DNA from: Chryseobacterium angstadtii
Lineage (GTDB): Bacteria; Bacteroidota; Bacteroidia; Flavobacteriales; Weeksellaceae
Direction of reading: 5' to 3'
NCBI RefSeq assembly: GCF_001045465.1
Contig: NZ_LFND01000003.1
Coordinates: 186,001-250,000, forward strand
DNA length: 64,000 nt
Positions 45,101 through 53,395 of this stretch are shown piece after piece. Numbering within the stretch: the first letter of the stretch is position 1; each line of letters opens with the position of its first letter. Position numbers and translations under genes: made by a program. The notes below the pieces were generated by a model. It was not told where the DNA came from. It made no database searches and saw only the letters and a list, made by a program, of their open reading frames with translations.

Positions 45101-48100
45101 TCGTATTCGTTCCAGCATAGATATTGAATATCTGATTCTGCAATTGCGATTTTAAAGATTCATAGGCTGCACGATCTTTTTGGGTAGCGCAATAAACAAC
45201 AATATTAATCCTATCATCGAGCTGAACGGATTGGTAAGGATCACCAGTATAAAACTTAATCGGATTGAGAAAACCATTCAAAGAGGTTTCAGTAATACCT
45301 GAATTGGTCAATTTAACCCATCTTTTTTCCAATACAAGTCCGCCTTTTTTTATAACATACATGAAGTTACCTTCCAAAGATGGAGTAAAAGCAAAATTCT
45401 TGTTTATAGAAATAAAGTAATCGTTTGTTCCATGTGGTGGGTTGGCTCCCAAATCTGCAACATGAAATTTCTTTTTAAAATCCCTTACATAATAAGATGG
45501 ATAGTCGGGTACATCAAGGATATTAACATAACCATCTGTCGTTACCGAAATATTCTTCCACTCAATTTCTTTGTTCATGTAAGAATCTGATATGACTGAG
45601 AATTTTAAATGGTATCCACCTGGTATTGGTGGTGGTACAAAAAAGTCCATATCCACTGGATCAATGTTTACGGTTCCGAGTGATTGTGAATATGTTTTTT
45701 CATAAATTACGGTAACGTCCCAAGGATTTACTACCTCTGCCTTGGATAAGGTTATTTTGAAGGTAACATTATCGTTTAATTTTGGTACTGAAAACCCTGG
45801 AATGGTAAGATGCTTGGTTCCAAAATAGTCGTACTTCAATGTCTTTGTCAGGTTGTTAAGAACAAAGTTTTCCTCATATTTTAGATTATTTGGCATGAAG
45901 TCATCTATTTCTTCTTCAGGAGAATCAACTATCGGCGAACCGTTAGCGTTTACAAATTCTACCGAAGGTGTGGTGTTTACTTCATAGTTTATACCGGTCT
46001 TCTTATGCAGACGGAAATAGATTTTGTCACCTGACTCTACATGAATTCGCGAAGAATTATTGATTCCTAAAGGAGTTCCTGGATATTCATCATATTTTGT
46101 GATTTTGAGGTCTATATTTGGGTTTCCTCCTGCTAAAGTGGTCAAATAAACCCTACCATTTTTTGAAGTATCGTTAGGATTCTTAACTTCAATCGAGTAG
46201 ACGGCCCGTGCTTTGGTTTCCTGGATGTCAGTAATTGAAATATGATCATAAATAGTCACATAGCCAGCTTTTGGAGCGATCCAGACTTTTACGACATCAT
46301 TTTTTGCTTTAACAGGCTCTTCACCTTCGTCGTCGTCAAGATCTTCGGGTTCTGTGTACGGGACGGGGACATTACCCTTCATGACCATGTTTTCTGTCAT
46401 GTCACTGGTTGTTACCATTTCTGGCTGCCCATTGGCGTTTATTTTATTGAACCATACTTTATCGTCTTTAACCACATCGGGCAGACCGTCTGAATTAGCA
46501 TCTAAAAGATAAACTGGAGTTTTAGACTCGCTTTCAGACCAGCTCTTCGTGAAATCGAAGCCCATTTTCCACCAATTGAACAAAACGGTGGCTCCGGCAT
46601 TAAATGTACTACCTGTGGTTTTCGTGAAATTGCTATTTAAATTCAGTACGTTTAATTCCGGTTTGTTGAAAACCAGATTACCATTTTCCCACGATCCGGG
46701 GATAAGCTTGATCCCATTATCTCCATTTCTCTTCCTATAAAGGATATCTACAATCCCGTCACCATTAAAATCAAGTAATTCCTGTCCTCTTTTAATATCG
46801 GGATATGATTCACCAACAAATCCGGAAACCATAAAATTTTTATCGCCTGATCTATGTGGAATAAAAAGTCCTAGCCCTGCTCCTGTCCTTAATGCCCATC
46901 CCCATTCAAAATTATTATCCGCACTGATTCTTGAAGGGGTCAGTGCAGAATTAACTGCGCCTGAGAATGCATCCGGTGCCGGAGCATTTACAAATTTATC
47001 AGGGCCAAATATGGCATTGCCGGTGTCATCATGATAATCCAGCTGATAATTGACACCAGGGCCAGAAATCGATTTTAAAAGTGATTTATAGAATTTTCCT
47101 GTGGTATAGGTAAAACTATAATTTCTGACAGCCTGTGCGGTATTCGTGACAGATATATTGTCCAGTCTTTCAATTTCAACCCTTTTTACACCATCTTTTG
47201 TGTTTATAGAATAATCCGGCCTTGTGGGTTCTTTACAGGAAAAATGAATCTGATATGGTCCATCATTATCATTTACCCCTGAATACACAATTTTATCAAT
47301 ATGGAACTGTCTTCCTTTTTCAAGATTTATATTATCTCCCGAAATCGGTACCATTCCCTGTGTAAATAGCTTATTGAGATAATAATATTTTATATTATTG
47401 TTATGAACGTCAAGTTCTTTTACAATTCCCCATTGGACTATTGATCCATTGTCCTTTTGAACAACGGCATTATTGTCAACGGTAGATTCGGTTCCACCAT
47501 AATACTTTTTAGTTCCATCAGTGGTGGTTACTACCCATGTATAACTTGTCGGTGAGGAACCATATCTTTCAATCTTTGTGAAGTTGTTATTTTTTCTCAG
47601 ATAGAAGTTCTTTTTTCCGGAACTTCTAGGCTGTCTTGTTATATCCATACTTCCCTGAGCATTAAGATGCCTGTGAGGAAGGTAGTCGCCTTCATAGATT
47701 AACATTTCACCATCCAAGAGGTAAATCTCAGATTCATAGCTTGGATCAAATGTTGGAGTACCCCAACGTGTATCCAATGTGATACCTGAAATTCCAGTAA
47801 TATCCCAACCTTCACCCATCCAGCCATTTCCTTTGCTACTGTTATAGGTAATGTTCAATTGCGGCTGCATTCCATTGGTTCCTGCCGGAATTTGAATTGG
47901 ATAGGAAATGGCAGCATCACCTTTCTGATTTGCTGTTGGCGGTGCCATCAGCTGTACGCCTGAAGTCGGATCAGCAGATTTCAATCCACTGATAGAAGTT
48001 GGCGCAAAAGAATTGATTGTTGGTGATTCGGGTACGGAGATTATACCATTTATATAATCATTATCCTGTCCCGCATTGAAAACGACAAGTTTTAACTTTT

Positions 48101-49376
48101 CGTCAACAACGGCTGATGGTTCAATTTTCCATTGTTTATTACTATAATCAAAGTAAAAAATTCGAATATCTTTAGGAGAAGTTTGCCCTAATTTCCTTTC
48201 ATCATAAGGCATTGAAACTTTAAGCTTTTTACTTAAGCTTCCAGATTCAAGGGATATTCTATATGCCGAATTATTGGGCGTAACATTTTTAATTCCCTGA
48301 GTTGTTGAAGGAAAATCCTTATCACGTAGTTTCTGCAGTTTTATCAGTGCAGATTCCGAGGTTCCTTTCTCAACATTGACATTTAAGTGCTCATAACTTA
48401 AATCATAAGTTTGCCCATTTAAAATTTCCAGTGTTTTAGGAGTGTAATTATCCCTGCCGACTATCTTGAAAGATTTTACAGCTTCCGGAATTTTAAGTGT
48501 CCTGATTTGATTTCCATGATGAACGGTATATGTTCCATTTCGATTGTCCTGTTCTGAGAGATCAATTAGTTTCTCAAATTCCTTTCCGTTATTCTCAACA
48601 GTCTCATTATTGATTTTTAAACTTTGTGATTTCTTGGAATATCCTCGGACATAAAGTTTATTTGAAGAAAGTATGCTGCTGATTTTTAGATCATCAGATA
48701 AATCAGGATCAGAAGAAAACACTATCCTTAAATTCTTGATCTTATATTTAATGCCAGCGGATGGTGGGGTAAATAATATAGTATTATTGCCACTTTTTAA
48801 AAGATCAATATTGAATTCCTCTTTCTGGTGGCTCCAATCCGCATTAGGTCGAATAACTTCTCCGCCTATAGCAATATCATGATTGATAGATCTTGATACA
48901 GATTTATAATCATCAAGGCCAAAAAGATCATACTCCAAAAATGCAGTTTTTGATCTGTCAATTTTCCCTTCTATCTGAATGTTAAAGAAATTATCAGAAA
49001 TATTATCTGTCTCTTTTTCAGAGAAAGTTCCGATAGTTCCCTGATTTTCGTCAGCATCAAAAGCATCAATAACTGAATTTCGGTCGATGTTTTCATCAGT
49101 TACTTTATTGCTTTCAAAAATTTCTGTTGATGGCTTTTCCCAATTTTGATTTAGTGGTTGGGAAAGCGAATGTTCTGCTTTTTCCTCTGGCGGATCTTTT
49201 GCATCCGTAGAAGATGGTTTGTTACCAAGATTTAATTTAGTCATTAAATCCTGTTTAAGCATGCGTACCTTTTGCCTATCATCTTTATCAAAACTTGCGA
49301 ATACAAGCATACAGGTAAAGAAAAGCACAAAGAGACACGACTTCTTACTAGGAAGTTTGTGTAAATCGATTCTCAT
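39171..49376 (-). CDS. Giant SpvB/TcdB-RHS polymorphic toxin with AHH-type nuclease tip
   Basis: A 3401-residue single open frame. Residues 1-27 form a signal peptide. About 480-560 carries an SpvB-type start (AAISYPIQIPAGTNGMQPQL, GWMGEGWDITGI). VCBS/FG-GAP-like repeats (DFNGDGIVDIL, DVNGDGYPDML, DINGDGLVDRV) span about 880-1960. RHS/YD repeats fill about 2080-2900. The RHS core box is LYYYGARYYNPRLSIWYGVDP near 3155-3180. After a short pre-toxin region, the last 110 residues hold KHHIIPQQLY and GNHPAYTNWV, the HNH/AHH-type nuclease signature. The coat is expected to encapsulate the toxin. Immunity gene follows immediately; a T9SS-sorted protein precedes. Confidence 0.9.
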   Translation of the reverse strand: MRIDLHKLPSKKSCLFVLFFTCMLVFASFDKDDRQKVRMLKQDLMTKLNLGNKPSSTDAKDPPEEKAEHSLSQPLNQNWEKPSTEIFESNKVTDENIDRNSVIDAFDADENQGTIGTFSEKETDNISDNFFNIQIEGKIDRSKTAFLEYDLFGLDDYKSVSRSINHDIAIGGEVIRPNADWSHQKEEFNIDLLKSGNNTILFTPPSAGIKYKIKNLRIVFSSDPDLSDDLKISSILSSNKLYVRGYSKKSQSLKINNETVENNGKEFEKLIDLSEQDNRNGTYTVHHGNQIRTLKIPEAVKSFKIVGRDNYTPKTLEILNGQTYDLSYEHLNVNVEKGTSESALIKLQKLRDKDFPSTTQGIKNVTPNNSAYRISLESGSLSKKLKVSMPYDERKLGQTSPKDIRIFYFDYSNKQWKIEPSAVVDEKLKLVVFNAGQDNDYINGIISVPESPTINSFAPTSISGLKSADPTSGVQLMAPPTANQKGDAAISYPIQIPAGTNGMQPQLNITYNSSKGNGWMGEGWDITGISGITLDTRWGTPTFDPSYESEIYLLDGEMLIYEGDYLPHRHLNAQGSMDITRQPRSSGKKNFYLRKNNNFTKIERYGSSPTSYTWVVTTTDGTKKYYGGTESTVDNNAVVQKDNGSIVQWGIVKELDVHNNNIKYYYLNKLFTQGMVPISGDNINLEKGRQFHIDKIVYSGVNDNDGPYQIHFSCKEPTRPDYSINTKDGVKRVEIERLDNISVTNTAQAVRNYSFTYTTGKFYKSLLKSISGPGVNYQLDYHDDTGNAIFGPDKFVNAPAPDAFSGAVNSALTPSRISADNNFEWGWALRTGAGLGLFIPHRSGDKNFMVSGFVGESYPDIKRGQELLDFNGDGIVDILYRKRNGDNGIKLIPGSWENGNLVFNKPELNVLNLNSNFTKTTGSTFNAGATVLFNWWKMGFDFTKSWSESESKTPVYLLDANSDGLPDVVKDDKVWFNKINANGQPEMVTTSDMTENMVMKGNVPVPYTEPEDLDDDEGEEPVKAKNDVVKVWIAPKAGYVTIYDHISITDIQETKARAVYSIEVKNPNDTSKNGRVYLTTLAGGNPNIDLKITKYDEYPGTPLGINNSSRIHVESGDKIYFRLHKKTGINYEVNTTPSVEFVNANGSPIVDSPEEEIDDFMPNNLKYEENFVLNNLTKTLKYDYFGTKHLTIPGFSVPKLNDNVTFKITLSKAEVVNPWDVTVIYEKTYSQSLGTVNIDPVDMDFFVPPPIPGGYHLKFSVISDSYMNKEIEWKNISVTTDGYVNILDVPDYPSYYVRDFKKKFHVADLGANPPHGTNDYFISINKNFAFTPSLEGNFMYVIKKGGLVLEKRWVKLTNSGITETSLNGFLNPIKFYTGDPYQSVQLDDRINIVVYCATQKDRAAYESLKSQLQNQIFNIYAGTNTNLWSFTVETAIFTAEFNTISAVYRNWGQFIYNESKDVKKTNNSLTPPGGPRDIPTAPSGVTTPDYTINTDTPKDSYGALINNEFLDSPFGMFNYNFSSCSGITNQDQYGECVGDIIQADFQNIANTNILAGFNPIVPMNTYYTKGDNGIVEKWINNGFTEQFSKARSFRDEESMAPFFVDDDPDEQDIEVQGNPNTAMYAIEKKQKSKAKTTNWGIGIPVISHSTSELRGYGNINTQDFFDVNGDGYPDMLYRTESQLTNALGGLRSAQGRNLENNPDSVISNNDSFQKTNTIAFNVSAVKTVGRNTSNSNSDSKPDTSAAWSGGVGVSDYPDSYDRGVKYWIDINGDGLVDRVELNDGQVRYKLNYGNGLVNNPFEDYPNLKTYESKPVGSTSVSIGGGLSGMISQTATFSSGWGISGNLTGSSSTGSSKLMFQDINGDGMIDLISMDNDGNTSVSYNMGNKFAPAQGLSKQGGIVNFGKDSRTYNGALTLNGGFYINVPIVWLFGITILYFRAGADMSANIGVSMSEIEKGLRDVNGDGFPDLVINNGSGLQVNYSRIGRTNKLSKVTEKSTNGTFTIDYAYTDPSYNDPHSKLVMKEVKILNPNVDSDGYTTSTDKNIVTRFDYQNPKYDRRERTSYGFEKVITEDMNGTNVYRRGVETFYNSNYYNNGIPKKSEIYSGGTTLKATSENNYKLYKYNSSYTQLEEIPSSQFETYDTGGTQGNRIAIVLPSGTSNTTFENGGSITTSSTMTYNVKGQIIGYRYNSNVAAGSFYSSIGYHDIPSLTAKNILNIPSEIKVFNSSNILIRQRSSEVDTNYGDLTKIKVSLTSSQTADTELTYDSFGNVKTVKDPVDYLLTYEYDPTGKYVTKVTDSFGVFSSATYDSRWDTILESIDATGNKITYEYDNYGRLTNILAPKEIGVSPYTVKYSYFLTPYSTTGTQINLYGATTQNYDPDNPTNPIETISLADFTGKTVQVKKDIFIANAEKMSVSGMTSYDVLGRPIRQYHPTMEAKDAVLNKKLKLTLSPYSSSIQYDNLDRPIIEIDEDGNVTDTSYSIEGTSMKKTVSQLQNPGSTMKSETLSNAEGRTVIAKNYLGTSILVSQYTYDIVGQLLSLKDPENIEFKYDYDLGGRRTSEKHPDHGTTRFTYDKAGKMTTRLSPNLGQSSAISYKYNKNRLMEITYPNLPNGATNPNNVRYTYGIAGTATGRLASKIDGTGQTKYTYGTLGEIVSENRKITGYNIPTMNFITNYEYDSWNRIKTITYPDGEIVKYKYDLGGNLKSIKSQQNGDYVKDIQYDEYEQRTKILNGNDTYSLFTYEPKTRYLASHTLTKDNYTTYLANSYKYDFAGNVVSNINSSILTPNQLGGSYQLLYGYDSLNRLTHAVGAMLKDIKEDPNNPSNVGASYETTLTYTTGNGFKGKNQTHVVSGITNPLNTYNNSYKYVKGTHMVTSVTDLNNGFVESFKYDLNGNPIDLNSPNGTVSMAWDEEDNMKAYFKKADGIFQYYSYDNKGDRTIKYNLQEGPKLYQNGSLVDGTMQLYGYKVYPNSYVVVSSDNTYTKHYYAGTQRIASRLADNPGLFNRVAVNQNVNDDKDSVPDVETEFKAYSEKMGVDITKLETEFAKNSSQAGLYYLHSDHLSTANFVTDANAVATQFFLNLPFGETFIEQQVPGVYENPYKFNAKELDSESGLYYYGARYYNPRLSIWYGVDPLAIHNPVMEHQFYGNGQHNSGFYFIGNLNPYIYTYQNPVRYTDPNGKQVDTVIDGLKKMWNGINPWKAVEGSKDGPRVRSGEERFQEFRTGTIQAAKGAATAEVGHVVLDAAGVVDPTPVSDTANGIWYVFEGDWKNAAISGISVAPYIGDGAKGVKYGGKIITQIQKHHIIPQQLYKLMPEIGDFILKNSGINLKKLPNRFHGNHPAYTNWVKNKIDDLLAEGDLTKEGLEGVIKEANIELNKAYKEFKESGQSLNDYFKNKKK

Positions 49377-49383
49377 GGTGTTA

Positions 49384-50760
49384 TTATTCTACGATTAATT
49401 TGAAAGTTTTAATGATTTTCCCATTCTGCGTGAGATTAATCAGGTATGAACTCTGGGTTGGTAACTGGTTCACATAATGATTGGAGTTCCTGTCAACTTT
49501 ATCCAACGCGACCAATCTACCTGCGCCGTCATATATAGAAACCGTTAAATTTTCCATTGGCGGAAAACGTAAAGTAAAATTCTGTCCTTTCTTAACTGGA
49601 TTCGGGTATAGGACAATTTTTTCAAGATCAAGGGAAAGGTTATTAGGATCAAGAGCTTTATTGATAACTGTTTCGTCCTTTTCCTTGATATCTTTGGTAG
49701 GACTTATAGCAAATGTAAAAAGTGCGGAATCACCTGTTTCATCATCTTTAATAAAGTCCACTTTGTTGAAAAAAATATAATTGTCCGTTTCTATCCCTTG
49801 AATCTTTCTTGTGTCCCCAGCAGTATTGGTTATTAAAAGCCAATATATTGTGGGTAAAGATCTGGGATTTAAGATTGATTTTTCGATTCTTAGGGAATAA
49901 CCGGATTTTTGGACCTTAGAGCCTAAAAGATTTATTTGCCAATTGCGGTTCAATTTCGAAAAATTTCCCTCCTGAGATAAGTTGAGGTCTTTATCGTCAT
50001 CGGACCAAAGGATAAATTCATTGTTGTTTAATAGCGACGAGTTTTCCGCATTGGTTCGTTTGATTTCATTTAACCCTATGGTCAGGATTCGATCTTCAAT
50101 ATTGGTTGACTGTTTTTGGTAAAGCTCATTTCCATCATCCCTGCCCATTCCAGTTAACCTGGTCTTAAAGTTTCTGTGTTTGTCGGGGTCCCAAATAACA
50201 GTTCCTTCACTATTATAATATTTTGAATTGTCTAATGAGATTCCATATTTTATCGAAAGATAAGAGTGGATATTATTCAATTCTTTTTGTGTGGCCCTTC
50301 TTGGATAAAAAATCATTTCATGAAGGTTCTGGTCGGATAATTTAATATTAAGGCTATCAGTTTTACCTTTTGCCCGATCAGGACTGCTCATATAACTAAA
50401 AATACTTGGCCGCTTTTTTAATTCTATATCATTCTTTTCCCCTTTCTGGTAACGGTTATTTGAAAGTGCGACATTTTTTTCGGGATTATCCCATATCAAT
50501 TCATTCGCTTTGGCAGTATGAACAAGACTGAGTGTGTGACTTTTATTCTTACTATACCTGATAAATTTTTTGACGACTTTATCTTTTATTCCACAATGGA
50601 AGTTCAAAAGATTTTCGTCCTTACATTTGAGAGCGTCTCTTGAATGAGGATCTATTTTTTCCCAAATTTGAGTTTCCCCGGAAATTAATTGGGAAAATGC
50701 TAATTGGGAACCTAAAAGAAACGCACAGAGCATGACTCTTGAAAAATCAATTCTTTTCAT
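49384..50760 (-). CDS. T9SS type A sorting-domain protein upstream of the RHS toxin
   Basis: A 458-residue exported protein with a signal peptide (RVMLCAFLLGSQLAFSQ). The middle has YLSIKYGISLDN and VIWDPDKHRNFKTRLTGMGRDD, a DUF8202-like block common in Bacteroidota surface proteins. The C-terminal about 80 residues (IVLYPNPVKKGQNF ... GKIIKTFKLIVE) are a type IX secretion sorting domain. It lies 7 nt upstream of the RHS toxin gene and may be an accessory carried or displayed with it. The RHS protein itself lacks a visible sorting domain. Confidence 0.8.
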   Translation of the reverse strand: MKRIDFSRVMLCAFLLGSQLAFSQLISGETQIWEKIDPHSRDALKCKDENLLNFHCGIKDKVVKKFIRYSKNKSHTLSLVHTAKANELIWDNPEKNVALSNNRYQKGEKNDIELKKRPSIFSYMSSPDRAKGKTDSLNIKLSDQNLHEMIFYPRRATQKELNNIHSYLSIKYGISLDNSKYYNSEGTVIWDPDKHRNFKTRLTGMGRDDGNELYQKQSTNIEDRILTIGLNEIKRTNAENSSLLNNNEFILWSDDDKDLNLSQEGNFSKLNRNWQINLLGSKVQKSGYSLRIEKSILNPRSLPTIYWLLITNTAGDTRKIQGIETDNYIFFNKVDFIKDDETGDSALFTFAISPTKDIKEKDETVINKALDPNNLSLDLEKIVLYPNPVKKGQNFTLRFPPMENLTVSIYDGAGRLVALDKVDRNSNHYVNQLPTQSSYLINLTQNGKIIKTFKLIVE

Positions 50761-51116
50761 AGGCTATAAAATGTTTTTTGGTTAGTGCTAGGAAACCTAT
50801 GAAAATAAAGATCCATGCATCTTATTATTATAAGATACGTTTAGAAATAATCAACATCTGGTTTCTTAGCGGTATTCTGGCAATATTATAAAAAAAATCG
50901 ATACACGGTATGGGGGAAAACCCCATATTTTTAATGGGTGTTTTCACGGTATCAAGTTGAGATATAGACTTTTAAATTTTAATAGGAATGAAATGTATTA
51001 AAAAAGCTTATGATTTAGGGAGTTGATGCTTAAAAAAGAATGAGCGTCCAACATAGTAAATTTTCAACATCTATACAGGTCTTACTTTTACGTGTTTCCG
51101 TAAGGAATTATCGATT
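50761..51116. promoter_or_regulatory. Upstream region of the toxin operon with nested hairpins
   Basis: TATGGGG and CCCCATA form a hairpin at 50909-50927; CCCAT at 50922-50926 can instead pair with ATGGG at 50934-50938. The direct repeat CACGGTAT (50904-50911 and 50945-50952) flanks this. It is a candidate regulatory site for the minus-strand toxin operon. No consensus promoter was found; nothing else seen. Confidence 0.35.
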
Positions 51117-51374
51117 TTATAGCCGATAGCGTAATGAAATTGCCCTCCATATATCTTTTGCAAGTTCCTGATCCGCATCTGAGTTTTCAAAATACCAAGT
51201 TTTGTCTCTCTTAAGAAGTTTTTGAATCACTCCATCCAGTAGAAGGTCTACTTCAATGATATCCTTAGTAATTCCTCGTTTTAAAAGTCGAATCTGAAAA
51301 TCTCTATTCTTATAGGTGATCCTAAAAATCTGTCCTGAATTAGCGTCAAATTTTGAATTAATTGTATCTTCCAT
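51117..51374 (-). CDS. Hypothetical protein, 85 aa
   Basis: A small soluble protein (beta strands FRITYKNRDFQIRLL, IIEVDLLLDGVIQKLLKRD, a Trp, then a C-terminal helix DQELAKDIWRAI). No family is recognised. It stands alone, divergent from the candidate defence cassette that begins 117 nt away. It could be a regulator or simply unrelated. Confidence 0.55.
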   Translation of the reverse strand: MEDTINSKFDANSGQIFRITYKNRDFQIRLLKRGITKDIIEVDLLLDGVIQKLLKRDKTWYFENSDADQELAKDIWRAISLRYRL

Positions 51375-51490
51375 AGTTATGAAACTTGAAATTAAAAAAA
51401 TGAAAGTTAAAAATCCAATTTATCGTACTATTTTTTTCTAATTTCAAATAGAAATTTTAGTATATTCCTGATATTAAAAAGCCTTTATTA

Positions 51491-52198
51491 ATGCCTTATA
51501 AATATTCAGATGAACAGCGAATAGAATGGTTAAGAAGCCTAAATCCAAAATTTGATGATCAAAATTGGCACGATGACGTCGTAGTCCATTTCAGCCATAT
51601 CAAAAACTTTGATTTTTTTATATCTGCCGGAACGTTTAGGGAAAAAATAGATCCCAGTAAAATTTGTGGGATTGATTACTCCTATGGCTACAATTGTGTA
51701 ATGTATAAACCAAAAGACTGGCGATATTATTGGCTACAGTTTTTTACTGATTTGCGCAGGTTGGATCGTGTTATTGACAATTTTCCAACCAAAGAAACGG
51801 TGATTGAACATATTCATAATGCAAAAGAAGCGAAAACTGTCGTTCAGTACGGCAACCATTACTTTACAATAGGCGGACAACATCGATTATGCCTTGCAAA
51901 ATTTTTAGAAGTTCCCGAAATTGAGGTAGACGTAATAAAATATGTTTTTGACCGAGTCCATTTCGCTCACGAGATGCGTTTTCAAAGAACTATTCCTGCT
52001 CTGCAGGAATTAGGATTTCTATCACTTGATTATCATTCTGATCTCCATTACGATTTTTTTATCATCGAATTTGCTGGCGAGTATGTCTCCGTAAAAAAAA
52101 GATATGCACATTATATTGAAAAGATATACGACCTTAAAAAAGATGCCATTGAAAGGATTTCTAAATTATGTAAAAGCTATGGACGCAAATTATTATGA
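51491..52198 (+). CDS. ParB/Srx-like nuclease-fold protein, first gene of the candidate defence cassette
   Basis: A 235-residue protein. Residues about 117-152 carry a ParB-like core (TVVQYGNHYFTIGGQHRLCLAKFL...IEVDVI), in which GGQHRL corresponds to the GxHRxxA nucleotide-binding box of ParB/sulfiredoxin folds. The N-terminal 100 residues are unknown and Trp/Tyr-rich. It ends in TTA-TGA-C. Reading past the TGA with a +1 shift adds 36 protein-like residues up to 52307, just before the next gene. It is first in a run of four same-strand genes and probably acts as an NTPase, nuclease or DNA-binding component. Confidence 0.65.
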   Translation: MPYKYSDEQRIEWLRSLNPKFDDQNWHDDVVVHFSHIKNFDFFISAGTFREKIDPSKICGIDYSYGYNCVMYKPKDWRYYWLQFFTDLRRLDRVIDNFPTKETVIEHIHNAKEAKTVVQYGNHYFTIGGQHRLCLAKFLEVPEIEVDVIKYVFDRVHFAHEMRFQRTIPALQELGFLSLDYHSDLHYDFFIIEFAGEYVSVKKRYAHYIEKIYDLKKDAIERISKLCKSYGRKLL

Positions 52199-52307
52199 CA
52201 AGAAGAGGATTGATGAAGATGTCAAGCTTTATATCTTGGATGCCTACTTGTTAAAGCACCTTAAAACACGTAAAAAGTTAATTGATGTTTACGTAAATAA
52301 CCAATAA
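52179..52307 (+). CDS. Short overlapping frame or frameshifted tail of the ParB-like gene
   Basis: An ATG at 52179 begins a 42-codon frame (core KRIDEDVKLYILDAYLLKHL) overlapping the end of the ParB-like gene by 20 nt and ending 14 nt before the next gene. It may be an independent tiny protein, or the natural C-terminus of the ParB-like protein separated by a +1 frameshift at TTATGAC. The sequence alone does not decide. Confidence 0.45.
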   Translation: MDANYYDKKRIDEDVKLYILDAYLLKHLKTRKKLIDVYVNNQ

Positions 52308-52321
52308 AAAATATATTAATC

Positions 52322-53395
52322 ATGCTTCAAAAAACGCACAAGATTAGTTTCCATTATTACGACACGGGAGGTGGTGATGCAATCCACATTAGATTTTTAG
52401 GAGAAGATTCGAACTGGCACAATATACTAATTGATGGAGGTTACGCTCGTGAATATAAAAATGCTTTTGCTCAACTTATTAAAGAAATTTTAGCTGCTGA
52501 TGAAATCGTTGATTATTGGATAATCAGTCATATTGACAGAGATCATATCGGTTCAGTTTTAGGTTTCCTGCAGGATAAAACCATAAAAGATAAGTCCAAG
52601 GCTGTTAAGGGATTTATATTTAACAGTACCTCCGAACCTATCCAAATACCCCGTGAGAAAATTTCAGTCCGTGATGGCATAACATTGAGAGAATATATCA
52701 AAAAGAGTTATTTTCAAACTGAAACGTCTATTAATACGGAAACAAATCCAATTGAAGTTTTTGGCCTGAAAATGACGATACTTTCGCCTACGCCTGAAAA
52801 GCAAAAAAAAGCGGAAGATTTATGGACCGAGGAAGAGCGGACAATGAAAATTGGAAGAAAAGCTTCACAGTCAGACCATGCGAAAACTATAGCTGAACTT
52901 AAAGACCTTCCGTTTCATCAAGATAAGGATGAGGTAAATGGCAGTTCTATCGCTACCCTTGTTGAATTTGGCGACATTACGGCTTTACTTTTAGCAGATA
53001 GCCATCCCTCAGATATTGAAGATAGTCTTTCTGCCTTGCGGTACAGTTCAACAAATCCCATTCCGCTCTCCTTTATGCAATTATCTCATCATGGAAGCAA
53101 AGCAAACACTAGTATTGAGTTATTAGAAATGGTCAAGACAGAAAATTTTGTTGTAACCGGTAACGGAATCCATAATCAACATCCAGACAAAGAAGCATTG
53201 GTAAGGCTATTAGAATATGGAAAGAAAAACGAAATAAAAATTAAAATTCATTATTCCTGTGACACAAAGGAATTGAGAGATCTATTTAAAATTGATGCAA
53301 AGATAGAAACGTGTTACGAATTTGAAACTACCTATAAAGAGATTGGTCCCGAAAACGAACTATTTTTATTTGAAGAAATCACTGACAATATATGA
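52322..53395 (+). CDS. Metallo-beta-lactamase-fold hydrolase of the cassette
   Basis: A 357-residue MBL-fold protein of the ComEC-like type. The metal motif is SHIDRDHIGS (His70, Asp72, Asp74, His75), preceded by NILIDGG. LLLADSH near 226 and LSHHGSKANTS near 250 supply the remaining ligands. The Zn/Mn-binding site thus looks complete. Its stop overlaps the start of the giant protease-NTPase gene by 4 nt (ATGA), so the two are translationally coupled. MBL-fold proteins are known companions of STAND NTPases in AVAST-type antiviral loci. Substrate could be nucleic acid or nucleotide (inference). Confidence 0.82.
   Translation: MLQKTHKISFHYYDTGGGDAIHIRFLGEDSNWHNILIDGGYAREYKNAFAQLIKEILAADEIVDYWIISHIDRDHIGSVLGFLQDKTIKDKSKAVKGFIFNSTSEPIQIPREKISVRDGITLREYIKKSYFQTETSINTETNPIEVFGLKMTILSPTPEKQKKAEDLWTEEERTMKIGRKASQSDHAKTIAELKDLPFHQDKDEVNGSSIATLVEFGDITALLLADSHPSDIEDSLSALRYSSTNPIPLSFMQLSHHGSKANTSIELLEMVKTENFVVTGNGIHNQHPDKEALVRLLEYGKKNEIKIKIHYSCDTKELRDLFKIDAKIETCYEFETTYKEIGPENELFLFEEITDNI

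Noticed and set aside
43480..46760. Asp/Asn/Gly repeats in the RHS protein as a possible separate calcium-binding gene
   Set aside because: They are VCBS/FG-GAP-like repeats in one continuous frame with the SpvB and RHS domains.
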